Shown piece by piece: positions 8,837 to 17,091 of a stretch of DNA of 64,000 bases; position 1 is the first letter of the stretch; every line of letters begins with the position of its first letter. Source of the DNA: DAOTWA01 sp034435955 (GTDB lineage Bacteria; Chloroflexota; Anaerolineae; Anaerolineales; Anaerolineaceae); contig DAOTWA010000027.1 of the NCBI GenBank assembly GCA_034435955.1, positions 1 to 64,000 on the forward strand, in the 5' to 3' direction. A program made the translations under genes and the position numbers. A model generated the notes under the pieces. It saw only the letters and a program-made list of their open reading frames with translations, was not told the origin of the DNA and searched no databases.

Positions 8837-9694
8837 TCAGTCTTTGCGAAGGCGGGTTTCGAGAGAGGCTGCGAACTGGTGGAAAGCTTCTTCAAGGAAT
8901 GGGAAACCAAACCAGACCAGGCCGATGCCGAAAAACACCCCGCTGAGCAGGCGCATCCAGGAGTTGAATGAACCCAGCGCGTTACCGTCGTAGAAGCTCG
9001 TCGAGAAAGCGTGGTGAGTAAGGGCGGCCAGCCAAGTGTTGTCGTAGCGGAAGCCTGCGCCGATGCCGTACATCAGATCACTGATCATGTGGGTCAGACC
9101 GTCGATGCCCATCGGCGTCAGGAAAAGAATCAGACCCCACCAGGGCAGTGGTTTGATACGCCGGCGCAATGGCCACCACAGCAAGCCGAAGATCAGCGTG
9201 CAGGTGTACATCGACACCATGCGGTCGGACCAGGCTACTTTCCAACCGAAAAACGGCGATCCGATAAACTGGCGCAGCACAGCTGGATCAAGGGTCTCTT
9301 TCCAGGCAGCCTGGATGGTTGCCAGCGAATACATCACCTGCTGGCCGAAGAGAAAGAAGGAACGATCGGGAAGCTGGTGGCACTGGGTCGAATAGATGGC
9401 GTAGATCCATCGTCCTGGACCTGAATAGCCCAGATACATGAAGATCGGCGCGAGAAAGGGCAGGCCGACGTAGAGGCCCATCAAGATGGCGAAAGGCGCG
9501 ATCCAATTTCGGCTCAACCAGATCAGAAGGCGGCCGACATTAATCGAAAAACGGGACGACGATGAAGATGAACTTATTTCCATGGGGAAGGTCATCCATG
9601 AGCGGTAAAAATGGACATAATTGGTCTCATATCCAAAATCCATTATACGTATTTCCGGACTGCGTGAATGAAGCCAGGATGAGACTTTCCGCAA
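8837..9694 (-). CDS. DUF2085 integral membrane protein
   Basis: Membrane protein of up to 285 residues with about five hydrophobic helices. The DUF2085 signature is visible: CHQLPDRSFFLFG, later YTC, and PMGIDGLTHM. The family has conserved Cys and His residues that may bind a metal or haem-like cofactor, but its function is unknown. The first 40 residues before SSSSSSR are poorly conserved in character, so the true start may be one of the Met codons at residues 18, 34 or 39. It is followed on the same strand by the glutaredoxin-like gene 94 bases away, a possible redox link that is only inference. Confidence 0.8.
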   Translation of the reverse strand: MRKVSSWLHSRSPEIRIMDFGYETNYVHFYRSWMTFPMEISSSSSSSRFSINVGRLLIWLSRNWIAPFAILMGLYVGLPFLAPIFMYLGYSGPGRWIYAIYSTQCHQLPDRSFFLFGQQVMYSLATIQAAWKETLDPAVLRQFIGSPFFGWKVAWSDRMVSMYTCTLIFGLLWWPLRRRIKPLPWWGLILFLTPMGIDGLTHMISDLMYGIGAGFRYDNTWLAALTHHAFSTSFYDGNALGSFNSWMRLLSGVFFGIGLVWFGFPFLEEAFHQFAASLETRLRKD

Positions 9695-9722
9695 GCGACC
9701 ATCGCCATGGCGCGCCTTTTGT

Positions 9723-9728
9723 TATAAT
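9723..9728 (+). promoter_or_regulatory. Probable -10 box before the phosphatase/kinase operon
   Basis: A perfect TATAAT lies 42 bases before the phosphatase ATG. It overlaps an alternative upstream in-frame ATG, which would therefore not be in the transcript; this helped choose the start. No convincing -35 hexamer lies 16-18 bases upstream. Confidence 0.4.
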
Positions 9729-9770
9729 ATGCGCTCGATTTCCTGGCCAAGAGGTAATTGGGTAACTGGC

Positions 9771-10244
9771 ATGGATGCACAGAAATCACCCGTTCGCGTG
9801 TTATTCGTATGCACCGGAAACATTTGCCGGTCGCCGATGGCTGAAGCCATCTTCCGAGACCTGGTAGAGAAGGCCGGGCTGGGCGACCGATTTGTCATCG
9901 CTTCGGCGGCGACACAAAGCTGGGATCTTGGTGAACGCCCTCACCCGGGCACGCAAGCTGTTCTGCGCAAGCACGGCATCCCGTTGGCGGAGGATAAGCG
10001 TGCGCGACTCGTCCATCGCGACGATTTCGACACCTTCGATTACATCATCGCCATGGACTCCGAGAACGTGGCCGACCTGGCGCGCTACGGTCGGGTGAGG
10101 CGCTTAATGGAGTTTGCGCCCAAAGGGCATCCCCTCGACATTCCCGATCCGTACTACACGCACAATTTCGATTACGTCTACCAGCTCATTCAGGCAGGAT
10201 GCCAAGGACTACTTGACTACATCCGCCAGAGGGAGGGAATGTGA
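9771..10244 (+). CDS. Low-molecular-weight protein tyrosine phosphatase family
   Basis: A 157-residue cytosolic phosphatase starting MDAQKSPVRVLFVC. The P-loop CTGNICRS (Cys14, Arg20) matches the CX5R(S) phosphatase motif, and the general acid is in IPDPYY near residue 128. The length matches the family. It overlaps the next gene, a fructosamine-kinase family protein, by four bases (GTGA). Family knowledge: LMW-PTP members can act as protein-ribulosamine/erythrulosamine-5-phosphatases and are often paired with fructosamine-3-kinase homologues in bacteria. In this context a deglycation role is more likely than tyrosine-kinase signalling, since no tyrosine kinase is nearby. Confidence 0.93.
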   Translation: MDAQKSPVRVLFVCTGNICRSPMAEAIFRDLVEKAGLGDRFVIASAATQSWDLGERPHPGTQAVLRKHGIPLAEDKRARLVHRDDFDTFDYIIAMDSENVADLARYGRVRRLMEFAPKGHPLDIPDPYYTHNFDYVYQLIQAGCQGLLDYIRQREGM

Positions 10245-11161
10245 TCTCGCTGCCGGCTGGCTTGCTGACCGCCCTGACGCGGGTGCTGAGCGAGCTAGGC
10301 GATGATTCTCCTTTGGTAGAAGCCAGGCCGGTTGGCGGCGGCTGCATCAACAATGCCGTGCGCCTGCAGAGCGCACGCGATGTTTATTTTCTCAAGTGGA
10401 ACCCCGCGCCTTTAACGGGGATGTTCACCGCTGAGGCGCACGGGCTGGAATTGCTGGCGGCCACCAGAACGGTGCGCGTCCCATATGTCCTGGCTGTAAG
10501 CGATCCTGCGCCAGACCAGCCAGCCTTCATCTTGCAGGAATGGCTTGAACCTGATGGGTCCGCATCGCGCAGTCAGAGTATGGCCCGTCTGGGCGAACAG
10601 CTCGCTCGCATGCACCAGGCGCAGCTCGGCGGCTATCCAGCGGATACCTTCGGGCTGGATCGGGACAATTACCTGGGCAGTACGCCTCAGCCAAACGGCT
10701 GGGAGACCGATTGGATCGTCTTTTTCCGCGAGCGGCGCTTGCGTCACCAGATGAAACTGGCCGAATCGAACGGCCGCCTTCCCGTGGAACGACGCCGTCG
10801 GCTTGAGCGGCTGATCGATCGCCTGGATGTATGGCTGGGTGGGCGCGATATCCGTCCATCGCTTCTCCACGGCGATCTGTGGGGCGGCAATGTGATCCCC
10901 GCCCCACGCGGTGAGCTGGCTCTGATCGATCCAGCGGTCTATTTCGGCGATCGTGAAGCCGAGCTGGCCTATACTGAGCTTTTTGGCGGTTTCAGCGATG
11001 CTTTTTATAGCGCATATAAGGCAGTCTGGCCGCTGGATGGCGGCTACAGCGAACGCCGCGACCTGTACAATCTATATCACCTGCTTAACCATCTCAACTT
11101 GTTTGGCGAGAGTTACGGTCCGGAAGTAGACGCAATTCTGAGGAGGTACGTGGGCAAATGA
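10241..11161 (+). CDS. Fructosamine/ketosamine-3-kinase family protein
   Basis: A 306-residue aminoglycoside-phosphotransferase-fold kinase. The N-lobe contains PVGGGCINN (start of the nucleotide loop) and FLKW (ATP-binding Lys). The catalytic loop is LLHGDLWGGN (His210, Asp212) and the metal-binding Asp is in LIDPAVYFGDRE, all characteristic of fructosamine-3-kinases. It phosphorylates ketosamines (glycated lysines), which then detach and so repair the protein. Bacterial members often prefer ribulosamines and erythrulosamines. The start is GTG, coupled to the phosphatase stop as GTGA; its own stop overlaps the next start as ATGA. This tight coupling supports one functional unit. Confidence 0.93.
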   Translation: MISLPAGLLTALTRVLSELGDDSPLVEARPVGGGCINNAVRLQSARDVYFLKWNPAPLTGMFTAEAHGLELLAATRTVRVPYVLAVSDPAPDQPAFILQEWLEPDGSASRSQSMARLGEQLARMHQAQLGGYPADTFGLDRDNYLGSTPQPNGWETDWIVFFRERRLRHQMKLAESNGRLPVERRRRLERLIDRLDVWLGGRDIRPSLLHGDLWGGNVIPAPRGELALIDPAVYFGDREAELAYTELFGGFSDAFYSAYKAVWPLDGGYSERRDLYNLYHLLNHLNLFGESYGPEVDAILRRYVGK

Positions 11162-12255
11162 GTGCAGCGGCCAAGCTTCGCGTTGCCTATTTCGTGACCC
11201 CGCACGGTTACGGTCATGCCGCCCGGGCTGCCGCAGTGATGTCCGCGCTGTATGATCTCGAACCGCGTCTGTCCTTTGACATCTACACCCGCGTGGAGGA
11301 GTGGTTTTTCCGCGAGGCGTTGAAGGCGCCGTTTCGCTATCACGACCTGGACAGCGACGTGGGTGTGGTGCAAACCACACCGCTGGAAGAGGATCTGAAC
11401 GCCACTCTTGGCCGGCTGCGCAACTTTCTACCGTTTAACGCTGCATTGCTGGCGGATCTGGCGGGGAATCTGCGGCGCGACAACTGCCGGGCCGTGTTAT
11501 GCGATATCGCCCCGTTAGGGATCGCGGCTGCCGACGAGGCTGGCCTTCCTTCGGTTTTGATCGAAAACTTCACCTGGGACTGGATTTATTCCGGTTATTT
11601 GCAAGAGCGTCCGGAATTCGCCCCTGCTATTGCTTACCTGTCTGATATGTACCGGCGCGCAAATCTGCATATTCAAACGGAGCCGGCCTGCTTGCCGGGA
11701 AACGTCGATCTCATTGCGCCGCCGGTCAGCCGCAAACCGCGCAAATCCCGCCAGGCCATCCGCAATGAACTCCGGCTGCCCCAGGATGCGCGAATCGTCC
11801 TGATCACGATGGGCGGCGTGCAGGGGCAATTCTCGTTTCTAGAACGCCTGCCCGGCGATCCTGGCTGCTATTTCGTCATCCCGGGAGCATCAGAACGAAT
11901 GGAGCGGCGAGCCAATTTGATCCTCCTGCCCCATCATAGCCGTTTCTACCACCCCGATCTGGTAGCGGCCAGCGATTTAGTGGTTGGCAAGATCGGCTAC
12001 AGTACGCTTGCCGAGACCTATCACGCCGGTGTTCCTTTCGCTTATGTGTCTCGGGCGCGTTTCCGTGAGGCGCCAGTGCTGGCGTCCTTTGTAGAGGAGC
12101 ATATGCCGGGCGGCTCTATTGCACCAGCGGAGTTCGAAAGCGGAGCGTGGGGCAAGCGGCTCCATGAATTCTTTGTCACCAGTAAGGTGGAGCGACATGA
12201 TCCGAACGGCGCTGAGGTCATCGCCCGTTTTTTGCTGGAGCGATTGCCCGTATAA
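11158..12255 (+). CDS. GT-B glycosyltransferase-like protein (MurG/GT28-like)
   Basis: A 365-residue protein with a two-Rossmann GT-B look. The N-terminal strand is RVAYFVTPHGYGHAARA, with the Gly-rich loop of MurG/GT1-type enzymes. The C-terminal half has VLITMGG and ASDLVVGKIGYSTLAE, resembling the nucleotide-sugar site of GT28 members and of the N-terminal domain of L-arabinokinase-like proteins. Nothing suggests membrane insertion. It is translationally coupled (ATGA) to the ketosamine kinase, so it is the third gene of that operon. The acceptor is unknown. It might process the released sugar or glycosylate something unrelated; this is the least certain assignment in the operon. Confidence 0.75.
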   Translation: MSAAAKLRVAYFVTPHGYGHAARAAAVMSALYDLEPRLSFDIYTRVEEWFFREALKAPFRYHDLDSDVGVVQTTPLEEDLNATLGRLRNFLPFNAALLADLAGNLRRDNCRAVLCDIAPLGIAAADEAGLPSVLIENFTWDWIYSGYLQERPEFAPAIAYLSDMYRRANLHIQTEPACLPGNVDLIAPPVSRKPRKSRQAIRNELRLPQDARIVLITMGGVQGQFSFLERLPGDPGCYFVIPGASERMERRANLILLPHHSRFYHPDLVAASDLVVGKIGYSTLAETYHAGVPFAYVSRARFREAPVLASFVEEHMPGGSIAPAEFESGAWGKRLHEFFVTSKVERHDPNGAEVIARFLLERLPV

Positions 12256-12270
12256 CGTATAAATCGGGGA

Positions 12271-13128
12271 TCACATGCCGGCCAGGTAAGCAACACCCAC
12301 TGCACCTGGGCCGATATGCGTGCCGATCGCAGGGCTGATGTCGCTGATGACACCTTCGGCTATCTTGTTCTCTCCCAGGCGCTGGCGTATGCGTTCGAGG
12401 AGATCCCTGGCAGCATCTGGCAGGTTGGAGTGCATGACTGCCAGATGGATGGGCGTCCGGCCGGCGATGCGCGTTTCCATCAGCTCGATCAGTCGTTCGA
12501 CGGCGTTCTTCATCGTGCGCACCCTTTCGAGGGGGGCGATGATGCCATCTTTGACGGTCAGGATGGGTTTGAACTGCAACACAGTGCCAAGTAAGGCGGT
12601 CGCAGCTCCAATCCGTCCGCCGCGGCGTAAGAATTCCAACGTTCCCACCGCAAAAAGAATATCCGTGTTTTGACGCGCCCGCTCGGCGAGAGACCGGCAC
12701 TCTGCGAGGACTGCCCCCTGTGCGGCGGCTCGGGCGGCAACCAGGACCTGGAAGCCGGTAGCCATCGCGCCAGTCAGCGAATCCATCAACTCGATGGTGC
12801 CTTCAGGGAAGCCTGTGCTGGCCTGAATGGCGGAATAGATCGTGGCGGTAAGTTTGCTGGACAGAAAAATGCCCAGGACGTGGTAACCTTGGGACAGAAG
12901 GCGCTCGAAGACCGATTTGAAATCTTCCGGGGTGGCTTGCGACGTGGTCGGCATGATATCGCTCGTCGCCAAGCGGCGATAGAATTCTGCCGGGGTGATG
13001 TCGATAGCGTCCAGGAAATGCTCTGACCCCCAATGAATGTGCAACGGGATGGTGATGATCGGGAGCCCAGCGGATAGCTCCGGCGGAATATAGGCGGTGC
13101 TGTCGGTCAAAACCATGACTTTTGGCAT
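12271..13128 (-). CDS. DegV family fatty-acid-binding protein
   Basis: A 285-residue DegV/FakB-type protein. Family knowledge: members hold a fatty acid whose carboxylate is phosphorylated by a FakA kinase. Visible motifs are VLTDSTAYIPPEL at the N-terminus, PTTSQATPEDF (the TSQP-like loop near residue 60), LSSKLTATYS-like SSKLTATIY, and the C-terminal HIGPGAVGVAY. It is the last gene of a minus-strand run (LPG-synthase-like, M15-like lipoprotein, DegV), 7 bases after the lipoprotein. A second DegV gene occurs about 36 kb away in this window. No fakA is present here. Confidence 0.92.
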   Translation of the reverse strand: MPKVMVLTDSTAYIPPELSAGLPIITIPLHIHWGSEHFLDAIDITPAEFYRRLATSDIMPTTSQATPEDFKSVFERLLSQGYHVLGIFLSSKLTATIYSAIQASTGFPEGTIELMDSLTGAMATGFQVLVAARAAAQGAVLAECRSLAERARQNTDILFAVGTLEFLRRGGRIGAATALLGTVLQFKPILTVKDGIIAPLERVRTMKNAVERLIELMETRIAGRTPIHLAVMHSNLPDAARDLLERIRQRLGENKIAEGVISDISPAIGTHIGPGAVGVAYLAGM

Positions 13129-13135
13129 TGGGTAC

Positions 13136-13924
13136 TCACTTCAGACGAGAAATTTTAGGCGGCTGACTAAGGTCAGTATACCCCAGATCGCGCATCCACT
13201 GGCAGAGTATCGGATCGTCGTGGCGATCAGGCGCCGGGACACCACTGGGAATCGGGACGCCGGTGAAGCCGCGGAAATAGCCGAAAGGTCCGACCAGTTG
13301 TTTCCGGGCGGGATCGGACAGCTCACGATCCCCTATAGCGATGGCATGGATATGAATGGGTGAGCCCGGATAAAGCTCGTTGAAATCGCGCAGCCAGGCA
13401 GCGAAGCCGGCCACGCGCAGTGCATGAATCAGCGGCTCAATCTGGTCATGCAGGATCGTGAAGGTGCCTTTGCGCATCACCGAGAGGTCCACTGCCCCGC
13501 CGCCGAGGTGGGTGCCGAAACTAGCTGCGCCGTTGTCGTGATAGCTGCCCTGGGTGATGGCAGAACCGGTGATCTCGATTTCACCTCCATAGAGTTGGGC
13601 AGCGTGTTTCAGCATGGCGTAAGTGCGCTGGTCGAGTATCCAACCGTTGACAGCCACGCGAGCGTAATCGTCAGGCGGCTTTTGACAACCTTCGGGGTCG
13701 CTGCGCTGCGACAATGCGCCCGCCGCGGTGGGTTGAAGGGCTGGCGCCGGTTCCGGATGAGAGGATACCGGCATTGCCAAAGGGGCAGAAGCTGTCGCGG
13801 CGGTCATCACGGGGATAACCGCAGGTCCTGTCCTAGAAATTGAAGCCGTTTGCATGCAGGAAGAGATGAAGAGCAACCCCAGAACCAAGACAGCCAATTT
13901 AAGCAGTCTGATCGCCGGTCTCAT
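13136..13924 (-). CDS. M15-like peptidase-fold lipoprotein
   Basis: A 262-residue lipoprotein with a signal peptide ending LLFISSC (Cys near residue 23), then an Ala/Pro-rich spacer. The domain starts near residue 85. SFGTHLGGGAVDLSV contains the His and Asp spacing of the D-Ala-D-Ala carboxypeptidase/Hedgehog (M15) zinc site, and IHIHAIAIGD could supply the third ligand. This fits a cell-wall or polysaccharide hydrolase outside the membrane, but I have not aligned it and the catalytic Glu is not obvious. It lies in a tight run between an LPG-synthase-like membrane protein (15 bases upstream) and DegV, so envelope maintenance is a reasonable inference. Confidence 0.7.
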   Translation of the reverse strand: MRPAIRLLKLAVLVLGLLFISSCMQTASISRTGPAVIPVMTAATASAPLAMPVSSHPEPAPALQPTAAGALSQRSDPEGCQKPPDDYARVAVNGWILDQRTYAMLKHAAQLYGGEIEITGSAITQGSYHDNGAASFGTHLGGGAVDLSVMRKGTFTILHDQIEPLIHALRVAGFAAWLRDFNELYPGSPIHIHAIAIGDRELSDPARKQLVGPFGYFRGFTGVPIPSGVPAPDRHDDPILCQWMRDLGYTDLSQPPKISRLK

Positions 13925-13939
13925 GCCGGGCCAAATTTC

Positions 13940-14968
13940 TTAATCGGCCGTCGCGGGCTGGCCACCGCGGACCGTTGAAACTCTGGTCAGGCGTCGGAAA
14001 GACATCAATCCGACGATAAATGGTAGCCAGAAAGTGACGCCGCGGTAGCTCAATGCGATGAGCGTGGCAGCTTCCACCGACAGACCCAATGACGCCAGGG
14101 ATAGCGTCAGAACCCCTTCGACCACCCCGACACCGGATGGGGTGGGCGAAGCGATGGCGAACAAGTAGGCCAGGCTGAAACCGGTGATCAGCATGCCGGG
14201 CGAGAAAGGAATCTGAAAAGCGCGGAACATCAGATACAGCACGGATATGAGCAGGGCTTTGCTAGCCAGACCGAGCAGACCGGGGAAGATCAGCTGTTTC
14301 GGATTGGCGCGCACTGCCCGCATGCCTTCCGATATCTGGGCCGCGAACACGGCGCCTCTGCCCATGGTCATGGAGCGGCGGCTTTTAAGCAATGTGAGAA
14401 GTCGTTGAACACCGATCTCTAATCCGTCTACCAGCCGAGCCAGGTGTGAAGGAAAGCGGTCGGCGAGGATCAGTAATGTCGAAAGCCCGCTTACAATGAT
14501 CAGCAGGACGCTTCCGGCCGCCCAAATGCTCCAGTTGATGCTACGCACCGCACCTGGCAACATCAAACCCAGGCAGACGGCTGACAGCACTCCGAGGTAA
14601 TCGAACAACAGATAAAGGATACACGCGATGGTAACACGGCCGGTGGCATGGCCGCGCTTGCGCGCGTCGGCCAGGAAGATCGCCAGAGCGGTCATGCCGC
14701 CAGAGGGAGCCATTACATTAACGAAGCTGGCCGCATTGGCTACCAGAAACATGCGCAGGCGCGTCTCGCGCAGGCCAAGCAGGTGATACAGATTGTAATA
14801 GGAGGTTGCAACACTGGCCATCCAGATCACTTCCACCAGGAATGCCAGAGCGACGAAGCGCCAATCCCCACTGTGCAGGATCGTCACAATCTCCTGAACT
14901 TCGGTGAAGCGAGTGATCAGGAAGAGGACGATGACGAGCACCAGGACGGTGAAGATGATTTTACGCAT
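13940..14968 (-). CDS. Lysylphosphatidylglycerol-synthase-TM-like (UPF0104) membrane protein
   Basis: A 342-residue polytopic protein with about eight hydrophobic helices. Recognisable features of the UPF0104/LPG_synthase_TM family are the NAASFVNVMAPSGGMTALAIFLADA stretch near residues 80-105 and the SPTPSGVGVVEGVL motif near residue 270. These proteins are flippase-like membrane domains, with or without the aminoacyl-transfer domain; here that soluble domain is absent. It is the first gene of the run leading to the M15-like lipoprotein and DegV. It probably handles a lipid or lipid-linked substrate at the cytoplasmic membrane; specificity is unknown. Confidence 0.88.
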   Translation of the reverse strand: MRKIIFTVLVLVIVLFLITRFTEVQEIVTILHSGDWRFVALAFLVEVIWMASVATSYYNLYHLLGLRETRLRMFLVANAASFVNVMAPSGGMTALAIFLADARKRGHATGRVTIACILYLLFDYLGVLSAVCLGLMLPGAVRSINWSIWAAGSVLLIIVSGLSTLLILADRFPSHLARLVDGLEIGVQRLLTLLKSRRSMTMGRGAVFAAQISEGMRAVRANPKQLIFPGLLGLASKALLISVLYLMFRAFQIPFSPGMLITGFSLAYLFAIASPTPSGVGVVEGVLTLSLASLGLSVEAATLIALSYRGVTFWLPFIVGLMSFRRLTRVSTVRGGQPATAD

Positions 14969-15084
14969 GGATGGCAGGCGGACTTTGGATGAGGGCTAGG
15001 AACTAAGGGGATTATACGCCACAGCCCATTTCGACACAACTGACCCGATCACGTCCACCTGGAAAGGTTTTATTATTGAAAAGT

Positions 15085-15894
15085 TCAAGGAGCAGGCGGC
15101 GAGGTCCAGCCGCGGAGTCCATAGACGGCCAGGCCAATATACTCTTTCATCGCAGTGGATGTGGCTTCCAGGCTGCTGGCGTTCGGCAACAGGCTGATCA
15201 CCTGGGCAGCCAGGTTGCCATGAACCAGATTGTCCCAATCCGCCTGAGTGACGGAGAAATCCGCCGGAGCAGGTATTACCTCCAGGCCCTGGTGGCGGAA
15301 GACGGCCAGCGAGCGCGGCATGTGGATCGCGGACGTCACCAGAATAATGCGGTGGATATCCTTCCTAGCGAGCATCTCGGCGCTGAACACGGCATCTTCA
15401 TATGTATTTTGTGATTTCTCCTGCAGCCACATGGCCTGCGAAGGCACGCCCATCAATTCGAGCAGATCGGCCATTTCTTGCGCGGGGGTGCTGGGCCGAT
15501 CCCCAAGCCAGGTGATATATCCGCCGCTGAGCAGGAGGTGGGGCGCGGCGCCGGCGGCGTACAACCGTGCGGCATAGATGACCCGGTCGCCAGCCGAGTT
15601 GACCTCCACGTCTGGTCTTGGCCACTCAGCCGCCTCGGTCCCGCCGCCCAATACGACGATCACTTCAGCGTGAGGAACGGTCGCAGGTGGAAGGTAGCGC
15701 CATTCCAGCGAGCGGGTCAGCAGGGTGGCCACCCAACGGTTTCCGCCGATCCACAGCGCCGCCAGGGCGAAAGCGGTAAGCGCATTTCGCCAGCGCGTCT
15801 TCCGGCGCAACACCAATGCAAGGATCAGCAGCAGGCAGGCCAAACCGGCTGGGTACACGAACAGAGGCAGGAATTTTGAGAGAAAAATAAACAT
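15085..15894 (-). CDS. ElyC/SanA/YdcF family (DUF218) membrane-anchored protein
   Basis: A 269-residue protein with two N-terminal hydrophobic helices (about residues 5-60) and a DUF218 domain. The domain begins VIVVLGGGTE and includes HLLLSGGY, EMADLLELMGVP, the TYEDAVFSAEML segment and ILVTSAIHMPRSLAVF. Members such as ElyC and SanA affect envelope integrity or lipid-carrier metabolism; the biochemical reaction is not settled. It reads toward the LPG-synthase-like gene, with a 116-base gap that argues for a separate promoter. A perfect inverted repeat lies about 70 bases upstream of its start and may be an operator. Confidence 0.88.
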   Translation of the reverse strand: MFIFLSKFLPLFVYPAGLACLLLILALVLRRKTRWRNALTAFALAALWIGGNRWVATLLTRSLEWRYLPPATVPHAEVIVVLGGGTEAAEWPRPDVEVNSAGDRVIYAARLYAAGAAPHLLLSGGYITWLGDRPSTPAQEMADLLELMGVPSQAMWLQEKSQNTYEDAVFSAEMLARKDIHRIILVTSAIHMPRSLAVFRHQGLEVIPAPADFSVTQADWDNLVHGNLAAQVISLLPNASSLEATSTAMKEYIGLAVYGLRGWTSPPAP

Positions 15895-15963
15895 GTTGTT
15901 ATTCTACGTCAGGTGCAGGCTTTCCACCCCGCGCGGAATATGGTTAGATTTTACCAGCCAATT

Positions 15964-15978
15964 GGTAATGTTATTACC
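15964..15978. promoter_or_regulatory. Perfect inverted repeat, possible operator
   Basis: GGTAAT-GTT-ATTACC is a perfect 6-3-6 palindrome in the AT-rich gap upstream of the ElyC/YdcF-like gene. Its size and position suit a dimeric regulator, but the cognate protein is unknown and chance cannot be excluded. Confidence 0.3.
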
Positions 15979-16113
15979 GATTATTTGGTTATTCCTAACT
16001 TTTCATCAAACCGCAGCTCTCTGGCGAATAACAGGAACCTTGACCAGAACATTCTCGTCAAACAACTTTTATGATCGGGCGCAAGTAGTATTATTTAGGG
16101 GGCCCCGATCTCG

Positions 16114-16145
16114 AAAAAAGGACCTTCGCGGGGAAGGTCCTTTTT
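16114..16145 (-). terminator. Rho-independent terminator of the tRNA-Asp gene
   Basis: An 8-bp stem GGACCTTC/GAAGGTCC with a five-base loop is flanked by an A-run on one side and a T-run on the other. On the minus strand it lies just past the 3' end of the tRNA and is followed by T6. It could also work in the opposite direction. Confidence 0.85.
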
Positions 16146-16152
16146 CATTCAA

Positions 16153-16228
16153 TGGCGGGAGCGACGGGATTCGAACCCGCGATCTCGGCCTTGACAGGGC
16201 CGCATGTTAACCGCTACACCACGCCCCC
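16153..16228 (-). tRNA. tRNA-Asp (anticodon GTC)
   Basis: A 76-nt cloverleaf on the minus strand. The acceptor arm GGGGGCG pairs with CGCTCCC (one G-U), the anticodon stem CGGCC/GGCCG carries the loop CTGTCAA with anticodon GTC, and the T-loop is GGTTCGAATCC. The 3' end G-CCA is encoded in the DNA. It is followed by a strong terminator and preceded by a good promoter, so it is a stand-alone transcription unit. Confidence 0.97.
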
Positions 16229-16239
16229 AAACAGGCCAT

Positions 16240-16268
16240 AGTTTATCACGGGGATTCGAAACCGTCAA
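16240..16268 (-). promoter_or_regulatory. Sigma-70-type promoter for tRNA-Asp
   Basis: On the minus strand TTGACG is followed after 17 bases by TAAACT. The predicted transcription start falls a few bases before the mature 5' end of tRNA-Asp. The spacing is ideal and the location is in the short gap after the XRE-cupin gene. Confidence 0.65.
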
Positions 16269-16296
16269 GCACCCCTTGTAGCTTCAGGATCGGTAT

Positions 16297-16908
16297 CTAC
16301 ACCTCTTCCGCTGGCAGGAGCAGACCGCGCCGTCCATCCAAGGCATCATCGCGCAGCGCCGAGGGCGGAGCAGTGACCATCAGGATTGTGGCAGGCTTTT
16401 CCTGGTCGGCGTTCACGATCCGTCTTCCTGGGAAACCCGTGTAATAAGCCACATCACCGGCTTCCAAATCGGCTGGTTCGCCCTTCTCGGCAATCAGTCT
16501 GATGCGCCCTTCCAGCACGTAAATCAGCATGTCGCCTTCGTGGGTGCGGTAATGCGAATCGCCCTGGCCCGGAGCGATGCGCACCATGAGCGGCTCCATA
16601 CGAGCACCATTCCGGTAGGACAGCAGCATAAAAGCCGATTTATTGGGTTCAACAGACGACAATTGCTTTTGAAGGTGGGCTTTGCGCGTGATCAGCACCG
16701 AACTATCCTCAACGCCCTGGAATAGGTGCACCAGGCGCACCTGGTAGAAGCGCGCCAGCCGTTCCAGGTTGTCCACACTGATAGACACTTTGTCACGTTC
16801 GACCAAGCTGAGAAAAGAAACCGACAATCCGGTTTCTTCGGAAACCTGCTTAAGGGTCAGGTTTCGGTCAACGCGTAATTCTCTGAGACGATCACCTAGT
16901 AGTGGCAT
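16297..16908 (-). CDS. XRE-family regulator with C-terminal cupin domain
   Basis: A 203-residue transcription factor. Residues 5-60 form a lambda-repressor-type helix-turn-helix (LRELRVDRNLTLKQVSEETG, then SVSFLSLVER). Residues 105-185 form a cupin barrel, with HYRTHEGDMLIYVLEG carrying the metal-binding His/Glu positions and DLEAGDVAYY. XRE-cupin proteins usually sense a small metabolite and regulate amino-acid, polyamine or stress genes; the ligand here is unknown. A strong promoter lies directly upstream. The adjacent genes (ndk upstream, tRNA-Asp downstream) give no hint of the regulon. Confidence 0.92.
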   Translation of the reverse strand: MPLLGDRLRELRVDRNLTLKQVSEETGLSVSFLSLVERDKVSISVDNLERLARFYQVRLVHLFQGVEDSSVLITRKAHLQKQLSSVEPNKSAFMLLSYRNGARMEPLMVRIAPGQGDSHYRTHEGDMLIYVLEGRIRLIAEKGEPADLEAGDVAYYTGFPGRRIVNADQEKPATILMVTAPPSALRDDALDGRRGLLLPAEEV

Positions 16909-16956
16909 TTTATCTTCCCCATGTGTTAGATTTTTATTTTGTTGAAACTTTACTTT

Positions 16957-16985
16957 ATGATAGCAAGAGATTGAGTTTATGTCAA
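16957..16985 (-). promoter_or_regulatory. Strong sigma-70-type promoter for the XRE-cupin gene
   Basis: On the minus strand a perfect TTGACA is followed after exactly 17 bases by TATCAT (five of six). It lies about 50 bases before the XRE-cupin start codon, in an AT-rich gap. This is the best-matching promoter in the window. Confidence 0.75.
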
Positions 16986-17091
16986 ATAGTTCAAAGCGGC
17001 AATAGCGAGCAAATCGCTCAAAGGAATCTCAAGCGAGCAAATCCTACCTTGCCAATGTCTTAAAGAACGGGTTCCCCCTTTTCTGACTGAA

